From: Usnea hakonensis
Lineage: Eukaryota > Ascomycota > Lecanoromycetes > Lecanorales > Parmeliaceae
Direction of reading: 5' to 3'
Length of the DNA: 64,000 bases
NCBI GenBank assembly: GCA_013423325.1
Contig: BLJB01000040.1
Span: 186,001-250,000, forward strand
This document shows, one piece after another, positions 34,397 through 44,725 of the stretch. A program made the position numbers and the translations under genes. The notes below the pieces were generated by a model, which saw nothing but the letters and a program-made list of their open reading frames with translations, did not search any database and had not been told where the DNA came from. Each line of letters begins with the position of its first letter. Position 1 is the stretch's first letter.

Positions 34397-34945
34397 TCAC
34401 GGAATAACCTCATCCCCGGTCAGCATATCGAATGTGGCCACATCCTCCTGGCGACCTCCTTTCCATCCCGTCTCCCATCTTTTCTCGTGCTTTTTCCTTC
34501 TCATGAATCTGAGCGCCTCCTCTCTTATTCCATCCCAGCTAAATCCATTGTTCGAAACAGCATTAGCGCGTCGAAGTGCTGATATGGCGAGCTGAATCCA
34601 CTTCACACAATCATAAGCTTTGTCTTGTCCACTGGGGTCGTCGGCGTGATGAGTGGGGACTCCACGTAAGATCTGATGGACGCGTTCCAAAGGGACGAGG
34701 ATCTTCTCAACGACGATGCAAGCGAGAAGACGAGGTTCAAGAGCGATATTTGGGATATCGATAGTCTCAAAAAGCCAAGGCTGTGAAATGATGTCGTCTG
34801 TTTTTTGAAGGTTGTTGTGGACGTGGAACTTGAGGGCGGAAGGGGCGTTGGTTGGTTTTGGACGAATGAAAAGAGCGTAGTTGTAAGTATCTGGATATTT
34901 TGGACGAGCGTAGATGGCAAGATGCAAACGTGGTTTGTTACGCAT
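34397..34945 (-). CDS. Unknown-function family protein (single domain, DUF6914-like)
   Basis: Single exon, 182 residues from the ATG at 34945. The longer frame upstream begins with a non-ATG codon and encodes a hydrophobic stretch that is probably untranslated. Family features: PRLHLAIYARPKYPDTYNY, ALFIRPK, WLFETIDIPN, LLACIVVEKI, a Tyr-Asp-Cys-Val-Lys-Trp helix (YDCVKWIQLAISALRRAN), WDGIREEALRFM and the terminal ATFDMLTGDEVIP. It is clearly related to the proteins at 28937-31071 and 31564-32199 but lies on the opposite strand beyond the AAA remnant, so the cluster arose by more than simple tandem copying. Function unknown. Confidence 0.75.
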   Translation of the reverse strand: MRNKPRLHLAIYARPKYPDTYNYALFIRPKPTNAPSALKFHVHNNLQKTDDIISQPWLFETIDIPNIALEPRLLACIVVEKILVPLERVHQILRGVPTHHADDPSGQDKAYDCVKWIQLAISALRRANAVSNNGFSWDGIREEALRFMRRKKHEKRWETGWKGGRQEDVATFDMLTGDEVIP

Positions 34946-35494
34946 GACGTTAATTGGAGGCTCCAAGGACGGTGGTGATGGTGGGTATGATTTGTTCGAT
35001 ACGGTATGGTTTGGTATGGTATGGTTTGCTGGTAATATGAATAAAAGGAGGATGCAGGGTCCAAATATGAAATGAAGGATGATAAAGTAAGCTTCGAAGC
35101 CCCGCAATTTGAGTTTCTTATCTTTTATTAGTCGACATGATAACAATTAGTATAACCTCTCCTCCAGTCTAGCCTCGACTAATATTCATCTTAAATATAT
35201 GCGCGACATCATTGCCGTCTGCCGCTGCCAGTAGAATTGCTCCAATCCAAAGGACCTCGTGGCTATGCAGGGGGCTGTTCAAGGTCTTGGACTTCTGGTT
35301 CGGCATCGCAGAACCACGGGTGTCGTGTGCTTGGGAAGTGTGCTCGGGCCACGTTTCTTTCGTCTCACCACGTGGTGGCTTCCGCTTTGAAAGGCCTATC
35401 AATGGATCCAGCACACACCTAGGTGTGTCTTTGTCGCGCTCTTGCCAATGGCGATAGGCTCTGCAAAGGCCTATCTTCAAGTTGCCGTAATTGC
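34946..35494. other. Intergenic
   Basis: About 550 bp; promoter of the unknown-function gene (-) and 3' side of the membrane-protein gene (-). A simple GGTATGGT repeat occurs near 35000-35030. An uninterrupted frame with hydrophobic residues continues here but lacks an ATG. Confidence 0.45.
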
Positions 35495-36847
35495 TCAGAA
35501 ATGCGGTATGAAATTAGACCATTGCACTGAATCAAACGCGCCGCTGGGAAGCGAGCGAAGGCTGACAAAGACTTCGACGACAATGTAAGTACGTGCCACC
35601 GTGTACATGATAGTTACGGGCGACATGATAACAATCTCCCAAAAAGGAATGAATTCCATTTCCCGTCTTTTTTTTTCCATGGTGTTCACCCGAGCAATAT
35701 GAACAGGGTTTTTGGGAAATATTTTCAGATACCAGCGCTGCCAGCGGCCAACACGATGCCCATCCTGATAGGTTTCGCAAGCCAGGAAAATGAAAGTAGT
35801 CGCAACAATCGTGATGCAGCCCACTCGCCAAGTTATGCGCTCCACATGAGTTGGAAAGTCAAAGTTCCAGGCAATAAAATGTATACAGCAGTAAGCTAAG
35901 ATAATGATGAATAGGAATATAGCGTCAGGACTTGCTCCAATGACAGGGAATTTGTCATTTGTGAACCTGGGCAGTGGTCGCTCACGTGGGCCCATCTGAA
36001 ATCCTAAATGCGGCTGGATTTCTGTGAGCCAGGATGGAGACTGATCGTCAACGAAATCAAGAGGGGTATGTCGGTACGGCTTGTTTGCGTTCGGATGGTT
36101 CCCGGCCTCGACGAGGATATCCTTGGTGCTTTTTTCGATCTTGATCATCGTGTGGCTCTCGACATCTAGAGGCTTATCGGACCATTGGTAATATGAGGCG
36201 AAGGTACAGAAGACAAAGCCGAAGGTCGCAAGCTCAAGAGTCGTGACGGGGAGATGTTGAATGGCGCGGCCCAAGCATTGAAGGACAAACCACCCAGTTT
36301 GAAGCAGAGTCAAGGCCTTCTGGAATCTGTCTTGCTTGCTCTTGTCCCAGATCTCTTTCGCAGTGATGGCAGGAAAGGGCGTGTAACCCCGAGTCACCAG
36401 ATAGTGCAATTGTTTGGAGTTGACGGGAAATGGCTGACTGTCGTGTGGCTGCAACACGAAGCCACCCATGTTGGCGTAGAAACCATGGCGCATTGTCCAC
36501 TGGGGATATCCAGAATTCTTCCATAGCTTCATAGATTCTCTCGCTTCGACTTTCTGGCCAGTCGCAAAGCCGACAATGAATTCGGGGGCCATGATGGCCT
36601 GCACCATCCAGCGGAACTTGCGGAGCCATCGATGTAGATATCTTTCATGAGGTTTGGGTATATTGAGGTGGAGGGAGGTCCATGTACAAAGGAAGATGGT
36701 GAGAAGAGAACCCCAGATGATATCCCAAGTGCCTCGGCCATTTGGTGAGCTGACCCATCCTTCCTGGCGTCCAGAAGATGTCGCATTCGTGGTGCTCGCA
36801 GCAGCAGCTATTTCCAGACAGAGATTGAAGATCAGGAGGTGTGCCAT
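35495..36847 (-). CDS. Fungal multi-pass membrane protein of unknown function
   Basis: Single exon, 450 residues, ATG start with a short hydrophobic leader (LLIFNLCLEIAAAAS). Typical landmarks of a large uncharacterised fungal membrane family: GWVSSPNGRGTWDIIWGSL, LCTWTSLHLNIPKP, RKFRWMVQAIMAPEFIVGF, WTMRHGFYANMGGFVL, ITAKEIWDKSKQD, LQTGWFVLQCLGRAIQHLP, TTLELATFGFVFCTFASYY, WSDKPLDVE. At least six membrane segments are visible, the last ones around IFLFIIILAYCCIHFIAW and IVIMSPVTIMYTVARTYI. These proteins are widely multiplied in Leotiomycetes and Sordariomycetes, and their role is not known. Length agrees with the family and no lesion is seen. Confidence 0.85.
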   Translation of the reverse strand: MAHLLIFNLCLEIAAAASTTNATSSGRQEGWVSSPNGRGTWDIIWGSLLTIFLCTWTSLHLNIPKPHERYLHRWLRKFRWMVQAIMAPEFIVGFATGQKVEARESMKLWKNSGYPQWTMRHGFYANMGGFVLQPHDSQPFPVNSKQLHYLVTRGYTPFPAITAKEIWDKSKQDRFQKALTLLQTGWFVLQCLGRAIQHLPVTTLELATFGFVFCTFASYYQWSDKPLDVESHTMIKIEKSTKDILVEAGNHPNANKPYRHTPLDFVDDQSPSWLTEIQPHLGFQMGPRERPLPRFTNDKFPVIGASPDAIFLFIIILAYCCIHFIAWNFDFPTHVERITWRVGCITIVATTFIFLACETYQDGHRVGRWQRWYLKIFPKNPVHIARVNTMEKKRREMEFIPFWEIVIMSPVTIMYTVARTYIVVEVFVSLRSLPSGAFDSVQWSNFIPHF

Positions 36848-37378
36848 TGCGCCATGCGCTCACCCGTCTCCGAAACAAGGATCAGGCATTACTGCTTGCA
36901 GAAACTTGCATTTGCTGGTCCTTCCAACAGGAAGGGACGCGTGGATTGGGGTACGCAAAGCATTCGAGCGTCTCATGGGTGCCACGGGCCCAAAGAAGAC
37001 TCGGTCGGGGCGGTCAAGTTTCTGGCTCTGACGGATGAGGTTGGGAAATCCTGTGGCCAAGGCTGTACAATGGTGGCTAGTAGCCTAGTGTAGGATCGAG
37101 TAGGTATAAGCGTCCGCGGCTAGATTGGAAGTCTGCCAAGGCAGCAATATTACCTTAATGATTAAATTGCCAAATTTATTACTGTGCTCGTATTTGGGGT
37201 CAGCGAGAGGGAGGCTGTAACAACCATTTCCAGGGCTCAGGCAGCCTGCAGGAGCTAAAAAACATATTATAATCCTGTGTCTCGACCTTGAATAAATGTT
37301 TGTTCCCGTAGAGCATATCAACTACGAATCTCTCTCTTCGCTTCCATAACACCAGCTTGATTTCGCCATACGCCCTTT
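36848..37378. promoter_or_regulatory. Divergent intergenic region
   Basis: About 530 bp between the start of the multi-pass membrane gene (-) and the start of the lipid-droplet hydrolase gene (+); it must hold both promoters. No specific element is claimed. Confidence 0.45.
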
Positions 37379-38610
37379 ATGAGTACGAGTAGAGATCCCT
37401 TTCTGGGACACTCACATTCCGAAAGAACCACCAAGATATGCCACGAGCCTTCTCCAGACTCGATCGATATAAAATCCCAAAATTATCTGCTTTATTTCAT
37501 ACCCGGGAATCCAGGCATAATAGACTACTACGGGCCTTTCCTGGCTAAACTACACACTCTGCTTCCAGAATTCCATATTTGCGGTCATTCCCTCATAGGC
37601 TTTCACTTCCTTCAGAATGGCAAAAAATCCAAAAGTCCTTCACTCCCGTATGGACTCAATCAACAGATCGACGAACAGGAGAAACTCTTTTATGACCACA
37701 TCAGATCCCAGCGGGCTCACACTGGCAACAGTCCCAAGGTCATTCTCATGGGTCATTCCGTAGGGTGCTACATGCTACTTGAGCTGATTCAACAACATCG
37801 GCATAAAATCGAAGAAGATTTGGAAGAGGACTTTGATCTCATTGGGGGCATCTTGTTGTTTCCTACCATCACGCATATTGCGCAATCGCCTTTGGGAATG
37901 GTATTTGGTGTACGTATATTCGATCTCCTACCATGCTTGCGGCTGATATCGACTCAAATCAGAAAATTCTCCAAATACCCAACTTTGCTGTAGTCGTGGG
38001 CGCCATCGCGAGATTTCTTTCGTCACTAGTCCCAGAAAGCCTCTTGCACAGGCTTGTCAAGCTAGTCACCAGATTTCCTGACTACGCAGCGACCACTACT
38101 ACCTCGTTTATTAGAAGCCCGATGGGTGTTAGACAAGCATTGCAAGTATATTTCTCTCCAGAGTCAACGCTTCCACCTGACAGAGTCTGCAGGTATCTTG
38201 CCAAGGATGAAATGACAACAATCACAGATGACAAATGGGACGAAGAAGTCTGGGGAGCTGCAACAAGTCCAGGTACAAACAACCGTGATACAGCAAACTC
38301 AAACCTTACCTTTTACTGGGGACAAAAGGTATTTCCATTTGCCTTTTGCCAAATCCAACCAACGCTGACGTATCAACAGGACAGTTGGGTGGCCAATCAT
38401 ACCAGAGATGCTTTGATTAAAGCTCGGGGCCACCTGTCGAATAGTCAGACCGAATCTGTAGCGGGGCAATGGAAACCGGTAATGAGGGTCGACAAGGAAG
38501 GAATGCCTCACGATTTTTGCACAACTTTGAGTAACAGCTACAGTGTAGCCGGCAAAGTTAATGACTGGGTACATGACATTGTTGCTTCTCACAGCAAACA
38601 GATATCCTAG
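37379..38610 (+). CDS. Lipid-droplet-associated serine hydrolase (LDAH family)
   Basis: Exons 37379-37909, 37963-38328 and 38380-38610 (375 residues); introns 37910-37962 (GTACGT...ATCAG) and 38329-38379 (GTATTT, CTGAC branch, CAACAG). Alpha/beta-hydrolase features: LLYFIPGNPGIIDYYGPF near the start, nucleophile elbow GHSVGCYML (Ser in GHSVG), then FDLIGGILLFPTITHIA, WVANHTRDALI and the terminal MPHDFC with the likely catalytic His. Family knowledge: LDAH/DUF2305 proteins sit on lipid droplets and influence neutral-lipid turnover; their enzymatic substrate is debated. An intron-like segment at about 38149-38195 was kept as coding because removing it would break the frame; it gives a small insert before LAKDEM. 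Confidence 0.88.
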
Positions 38611-39696
38611 AGCATGAAACACAGAATTCTTGGGCAGGCCGAAGCTCTAGCTAACGCATATTGGAAGCGAAATTACAAATTTGGCTCGGGCACAGAGCTG
38701 ATTCCTAATGATACGCTATTCCGCCAAAGGCATTTCCAAGCTGATGTGTAGGTTTCTTGGCGGCGAAGCAAAACTAAATCCTTGCTGAAGGAGTCATATT
38801 CTGAAAGGGCGGAAATCGAATCCGCTGGTGCCGCCCGCTTTTCATTGTCCACCCGCCTACCAACGAGTTCCGTGTGGACTGACTCCGACATCCGAACTCG
38901 GAATGAGAGCAGCAGAAAAGGACAAGCAGCCAATCTCCTACGAAAGCTCCTTGTTCTTCGGAAGATGCCCTGATTGAAGACTGGAACGATCATTTCCCGA
39001 AAGAGTCAATGAGACTTGGAGGTACATGGAACCTTGGCAACAGCGTCACCGCTCTACGTTCTAAGCCACGAGTCGTGTGGAAACGTGTGGAAAGGGCTAT
39101 CGACTGTTTCGTGAATTTATGCCCAATAGAGAGAGTGTTGCAATTGATGCCGAAGCGGTTGACGTCGGCTTATCATGCAATCGGCTTATAGTGGTTGGAT
39201 CTGTAAGCAACATGATGAGCCTACACCATACTAGAACTACTCTACCTTAGCGGGGTATAAAACGTGGCTTTGGAAGCGATATCGGACGCCAAGAACCATC
39301 GATAATGGTTGGTACTAGCTTTAAAGGGTAAGGGCGATTCGGTTTCTACTTTACATCATTCAACTTTGCGACAGGATCAATAAAATACTTTAATAATAAT
39401 AGAAGTCATTTAGCATTATGTGACTCAGAATATATCAACATGTGGGGCATTGATATTCACCCATCATTATACTCCATCATCAAACACGTCTCCTTTATAA
39501 TAATAAGTAGATACATTCGCTACCTTCAATTAACAGCTTCCTTATCCTTTAGACAGCATTCGAACGATTTCCATCGCAGCTTCCCACTCGTGCTCCTCAA
39601 GCTTCGTGATACTCAATTGACAGTCCAATTTCAGACCTTCTTTCCTCCAGTCTCATTTTAAACACGAGCCTGTCTACTTGCCAATTCCCAGCCTCC
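38611..39696. other. Intergenic
   Basis: About 1.1 kb between two plus-strand genes. Frames of about 60-106 codons occur on both strands without domain or splice support. An AT-rich segment at 39370-39520 probably belongs to the promoter of the arrestin-like gene. Confidence 0.45.
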
Positions 39697-41782
39697 ATGC
39701 ACCCTGACGCCGTCATGTTCAGCGAAGCACGCAGGGGCTCGTTAGCCAGAATGAAGGATCTCGTGGTGGCCCCCAAGCCAGTCGTCGAGGTCACCCTCAA
39801 CGACGACCAGAAAGATTCCTTCGTGCCTCAGTATACGTCCTTGGATGAGATAAAAGGAGAAGTCTCCATCACCGTTCCATGTGATACGAGCTTCGACGAC
39901 ATCTACATTACTTTCGAGGGCTCTACTCGCACTTTCGTTGAGAAGATTGCAACAACGTCCCCCACGAGTGGCAGATCGGAAGCTTTTCATACTTTCGTCC
40001 GTCTAGTTCAACCTATCGATTATTCGGCATTTCCCAACTCTCAAGTCATTGAAGCGGGAAAACCCTATAAATTTCCTTTTACCTTCGTCGTTCCCGACAC
40101 CTTGCTCCCACAAAATTGTAATCACGCCAAAAGAGAAGGGTTCCCAGAAGGCGGTCATATGACACCCCCTCCAAGCTTGGGTGACCCCCTCGTTGCAAGC
40201 ATGGGGAAGGCCCTCATGGACGACCTCGCACCGGACATGGGTACAATCGCATACTCGGTCAGAGGTCGCATAGCCAGTGGTCGGGGAGCGAACGGGAAGT
40301 TCAAGTGCATAGCAGAGGGGTCGAAAAAACTTCGAATCATACCAGCTATAGAGGAACAGCCACCTCTTGATGTGATCCTTGAGGGAGATGATCGTTACGA
40401 CTATAAGATGCGAAGGGAGAAAAATATCAAAAAGGGTACATTCAAAGGGAAACTGGGTTGTCTGGTTCGTAAATCTCGAAGCGCCTATCCTCTTAGAAAC
40501 CAAATTTCAAGTCACAAAATGTACTGCGAGATCAAAAGGCTTTCATTCTCGAGACCTGCTCCAGAGCCTCGGTCCCTAGCTCGAAGAAAATGCTGACTCT
40601 GGGTTCTGCGTAGGTGATACAGTCGACACAGCCCCAGAGTCTGAAAATTCCTTACTTCAAGGGAGCTGACGCCGACTGCAGTCCCACGACAATGGCCACT
40701 GTGAACGTACGATTTGACCCAATTGAGGAGTCTTCCTCCCCACCTGGGCTGAACACGGTCCAAGCGAAGCTGAAAGTGGCGACTTGCTTCACTAGCGTTC
40801 CCATGGATGAAATACCTACAAAGTCTAGCGACTACCACTACAGCAGCGTTCGTGGGATATATGGTACGTACATTTCGGAGCTAATCTATCTTTTTCGGTC
40901 ATAAGATTGAGCCGCAAGACAATTTCTGGGAGTAAAAGGGCATCCTTACCTACTCAAGAGAGCTGTTTTGACACCCTGTTTCATGCCTCGAAAAAGCGAC
41001 GCTGACTCTGAAATATGCGTAGTCGACACCCTGAGCCTGTCTTCTCGCTGTCTCTCGAACATTGAGTGGGAAAAGCACACATCCGCGACATCTCAAAATC
41101 CTGGGGTACCAAAGCCATCCGAAGCCTACAAGGGCGGGTCCTTCTACACAACCCAAGTCGTTGTTCCAGTTTCACTTCCTAAGGGCAACAAAGTATTCGT
41201 CCCCTCCTTTCACTCTTGCCTCGTCTCTAGGATCTACGCCCTTGATTTGTACCTCTCCGTCAATACCCCGAGTACTACGCTCACCGATCCAACACTCCAC
41301 CTCAAGCTACCCATACAAGTGTCATCTGAGGGAAATCCCCATGCGAAACCCACGATTTCTGCAGGGGTAAGCGTTTATGAACTCCTCATATTAGCATTGA
41401 ATCATGCGCTGACCCTTGTCAATCTCCATAGGAACACGCCGCAATAGCAGCAAGAGAAGCAAACGCGTACTTCGACCCTCGCAGCGTGGCACCCCCAATC
41501 CCAGCATATACCGAACAGGCACAACTGAATGCCATTCCAAACCGTGGAGTGGCAGAAAACATGGGCGACGCTGCGCAAGACAGAGCACAGACTCACCGGG
41601 CGCAACACAGGTTCCAGTCCTTGAGTTTCGAAGGCGAAGAAGCGGCATTGGCACCCCCACCGGATTACGCCAATATTACAGGGCGGAGCAGGCAGAGAAT
41701 TGCGACCAATGTACCGAGCTCGCCCGCATCGACTGCGTCGACAGGAACGCCTAGCTCGCCTAGCTCGCCAAGGCAGATATAA
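39697..41782 (+). CDS. Arrestin-domain protein
   Basis: Exons 39697-40464, 40614-40863, 41023-41366 and 41432-41782 (570 residues). Junctions read KLGCLVIQSTQPQSLKIP, RGIYVDTLSLSSRC and SAGEHAAIAAREA. The arrestin N-lobe (VVEVTLNDDQ, IKGEVSITVPCDTSFDDI, ITFEGSTRTFVE, YKFPFTFVVPDTLLP) is followed by a C-lobe region (TMATVNVRFDPIEES, PISLP-like VVVPVSLPKGNKVFVPSFH, CLVSRIYALDL, LHLKLPIQVSSEGNP). The Ser/Pro-rich tail contains PPPDYANI, a possible PPxY contact. Family knowledge: fungal alpha-arrestins recruit Rsp5-type ubiquitin ligases to plasma-membrane transporters. The first donor is GTTCGT, weaker than the others. The two large introns have closely similar 3' ends. Confidence 0.85.
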
Positions 41783-42424
41783 GTGTCTCTTGGAGGGGAA
41801 AGAAAAATCAGCGGATACGCTTGTATGAATATGGCAAGAGACTGGTTCAGAAGCCTGCACTGGAGAAGGAGTGGGGTCATAGACATCGGTTATGGATGAC
41901 TTCTTGCGTGCTTTTATTGTTCGGCTTTAACATACATGATACCCAACCCAGAGCCTCTATCTTTAATAGTGTAGATAATATTAAAGGGTAGCGTTTTCGT
42001 TCATGAGGATGGTTCATGGCTTTGGTGGTATCCGCCCTGGATGAATTAATTCTTGCCCATGTATTAGACCTCTGATTTCCCCAGTCAGGTGGCACAAAGT
42101 TGACTACTTTTCCATTTCATTTCATTTCATCCTCGCTGTGGTGATTATGAACTTTCGAATCTCTTTTTTTTTTTTGGAAAAAAAAAAAAGCAAAAGCCTT
42201 ATTCATGCTAGAGTAAAAATGCTCTCGGCAAAAAAAGTAACAAACACATCATCATCAAAAAGGAGAAAAAAAGAGTTTCTCATTATCATTATTTATTTAT
42301 CCCATTCCGTTCTCTTGACGCCGAGAAAATGCTGGTCTGGTGCCCTTCGTTGATCTACAACGCCCCCCACATCCAAAACGCCTTGGGCAGAAAGAAAGAA
42401 GAAGAAAAAGGTAGGATAGGAAAT
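41783..42424. other. Convergent intergenic with simple repeats
   Basis: About 640 bp between two convergent genes. It holds an (ATTTC)n microsatellite at about 42110-42130 and a long T-run followed at once by an A-run at about 42163-42192 (a perfect hairpin in single strands). Another A/G-rich patch lies at 42255-42275. Confidence 0.6.
42163..42192. repeat. Poly(T)-GG-poly(A) hairpin tract
   Basis: A run of about 14 T, then GG, then about 12 A. The arms are mutually complementary, so transcripts from either strand could fold back. It lies in the 3' untranslated space between two convergent genes. Confidence 0.7.
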
Positions 42425-44725
42425 TCAATCAGCTTTGATTGCCCTGCGGTTTTTGATTAGCGATGGAGTAAGGATTTGGAAGTCTTGGGCAAAAGAAAGG
42501 GTGAGAGAGCGGCTCACCCGTATATTCTCCTCACGAACGCGTACGCCGTGAGAAAGCCCACAGTGCCTGTCAACAAGCCGTATACGGCACAGGCCAGTAG
42601 ACTGTAGCTGAAAAACAGCATCCCCGATATGAAGCCCTGGATGTGCAATTTGGTCCAGTAGAACCAAGCGCAGTACATGAAGATCCAGACGGCGGAACCG
42701 GACCCGACAAAGACGGATTGCCACCACCAGTGGTAGTTCTCCGCGCACAGTTGTATGTAGGTCGCGACGATGGTGACCTCGACGACGGTGACGATGCAGA
42801 CAAGCGAGACTACGCTGAGGAAACCAAAGACGTAGTAGTATCCGCTCTTGTCTTGCCAGATGCTGCGGAAGACGAAGAGTAGTTCGATGAAGATGACGGC
42901 GAAAGGTATCAGGCCCGCCAGCAAGATGGTGTAGATGCTTCGGGTGTACCATGGCTGCTCGGGGACTGGGCGGGCAATACTGTTGGTCTTGGTGGGGTGT
43001 TCGTAGGAATTGCTGCGGTGGTAACCGAACCAGCTACCGCAATAGACAAGGGGGAGCTGGATAAGAAGCCAAAGAGCGATGAGACCGACTAGTGTGCCGA
43101 AAGGGAGTGCGGTGCTGGAAGCTTGGGCCCAGACAAAAAGGTTGAGGATGAAGATTGTAGAGAAGAGAAGGCCCGGGAAGAGGAGAGCCGTCATGAGAGT
43201 GTTCCGCCGCCAGTCCTTACCATTAAATGTCTTGTAAATTCGTCCGGAGAAATAGCCGGAGAAGGCGCCGGCGAAAACGAAGAGACCCATGCCCACGCTG
43301 ACGAAGCCGCCGCGAAAGCTGGGGTTGAGTATACCCAGGGTACTGAGAATGAGGAGGCCGGTAGTCATAAAGACGAGCTGGGTACCTGAGCCTATCAAGG
43401 GAGCTAAGAAGCCGGCATAACTAGGAGCGCGGAAAACATCGCCATGAAGGAGCTTCCACCCTGTGATGTCTTCGACGAATTCTTCGTCTGAGGATGTATC
43501 ATGATCGAGATCAGGATCAGACTTCTGATCAAGCAGGCCATTCGTCTTCTCCCGTGGCGATCGATTGCCAGTTCTTGCCTTCTTCGCTTTGGGCTTGAAC
43601 TTGCCCTCCTCTAAGCCTCCATTTTTAACGTTCCTTCTCCCGTCTCCAACGACGGTTTTGGCGAGAATCATCACCACAACAGCGGTGAGAAGACCACAGA
43701 TGACAAGCGAATTGACGATGGCCAGCCAGTGAATGCTGGTGCTTTCTTCCTGGTTTTTGAAATACAAGTCCCACCTCTTTGACCATTCAACTTTGTCATC
43801 CTCGCGGAAATAGACGGCGTAGGAGTATGGTATTGTGATTGTAGAGCCATCATCAATGTCATCGTCTATGGGTAAATATGATGAGTGAGGATATTGGCTT
43901 GCCAGATGTGAATTGTTGGGCGCGATATAGAGCTCCATGCCGTCTGTGTCGCCATGAACGTCTTGTGGGCAACCTGTGCTGTCTCTGTGGCCCGCTTCGA
44001 TACTCTTTGTGTATACTTCAAATCCCACGATAACCTTCGCCCCGTTTTCTCCTGCCCGTCCTGGTGCTTTTCGCCATCGTAGAACGAGGGTAAGGTGGTT
44101 ATTAATGAAATATCGAGGCTTCCCAGTGACGGGCGAATAATCCTTGTATCCCATCTTGAAACCCGCTGCATAATACTTGTGAGTCTTGTCGACTGTCACG
44201 AAGCTCGTCGCGCCTGGAAGGTTGTCCACGATCCATTCGGCCACGTATCCATCTTCCACCACCTCCTGCGCCCTTTTAATGCCGCGTCGATCAACCTGAC
44301 GACTGCAAAGATATTGACACTCAGTGTCCTGGCCCATAAAAAGGTCGTAGTCAGAAGTCATGATGCGGTCGCCACGAAGCACCTCCCCAATGTTGAGGGA
44401 GATGCTTCGGCCACTGGCATAACCGCCATGTTTTTCGCCCGTAGGTGGGCAGACGAATGGAAGATCAAAATAAGCGTATTGCAATTGAGTGTTATCTGAG
44501 TAGACCTTGTTGACCTCCAAGGGAATTGTTTCATTATCCACATAGCTCTTGATAGACCAGCCTGAAATAATTCCGGTCAGCACTAGCACTGTCTTTTGAA
44601 AAGAGTATTGTCCACGTGTATAATCAACACCTGCCCTTACCTGGTATATAGAATGCCTTTGTAGAAAAGATGAAGGAAGAAATTGCCAGAAGCCTGCTGG
44701 ACAAGATGCAAAAGTCTGAATGCAT
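42425..44725 (-). CDS. TM9SF / EMP70 endomembrane protein (nonaspanin)
   Basis: Exons complement of 44641-44725, 42518-44561 and 42425-42443 (715 residues). Introns 44562-44640 (GTAAGG...TTTCAG) and 42444-42517 (GTGAGC...CCGCAG). The first exon encodes a signal peptide (MHSDFCILSSRLLAISSF) ending in KAFYIP|GWSIKSY, and the last, only 19 bases, supplies the family C-terminus YGAIKAD, a KxD-type COPI/Golgi retention signal. The lumenal domain has LPFVCPPTGEK and WIVDNLPGATSF; the nine-TM part has HGDVFRAPSYAGFLAPLIGSGTQL and SGYFSGRIYKTFNGKDWRRN. Family knowledge: TM9SF proteins sit in Golgi and endosomes and affect sorting, glycosylation and adhesion. No lesion is seen. Confidence 0.94.

Noticed and set aside
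34946..35146. N-terminal extension of the minus-strand unknown-family protein
   Set aside because: The longer frame begins with a non-ATG codon, and the paralogues start near the RLxLAIY motif.
38149..38195. Intron-like segment (GTATAT...CTGCAG) in the lipid-droplet hydrolase gene
   Set aside because: Its length of 47 bp would shift the frame, whereas the unspliced frame is open and continues the family sequence.
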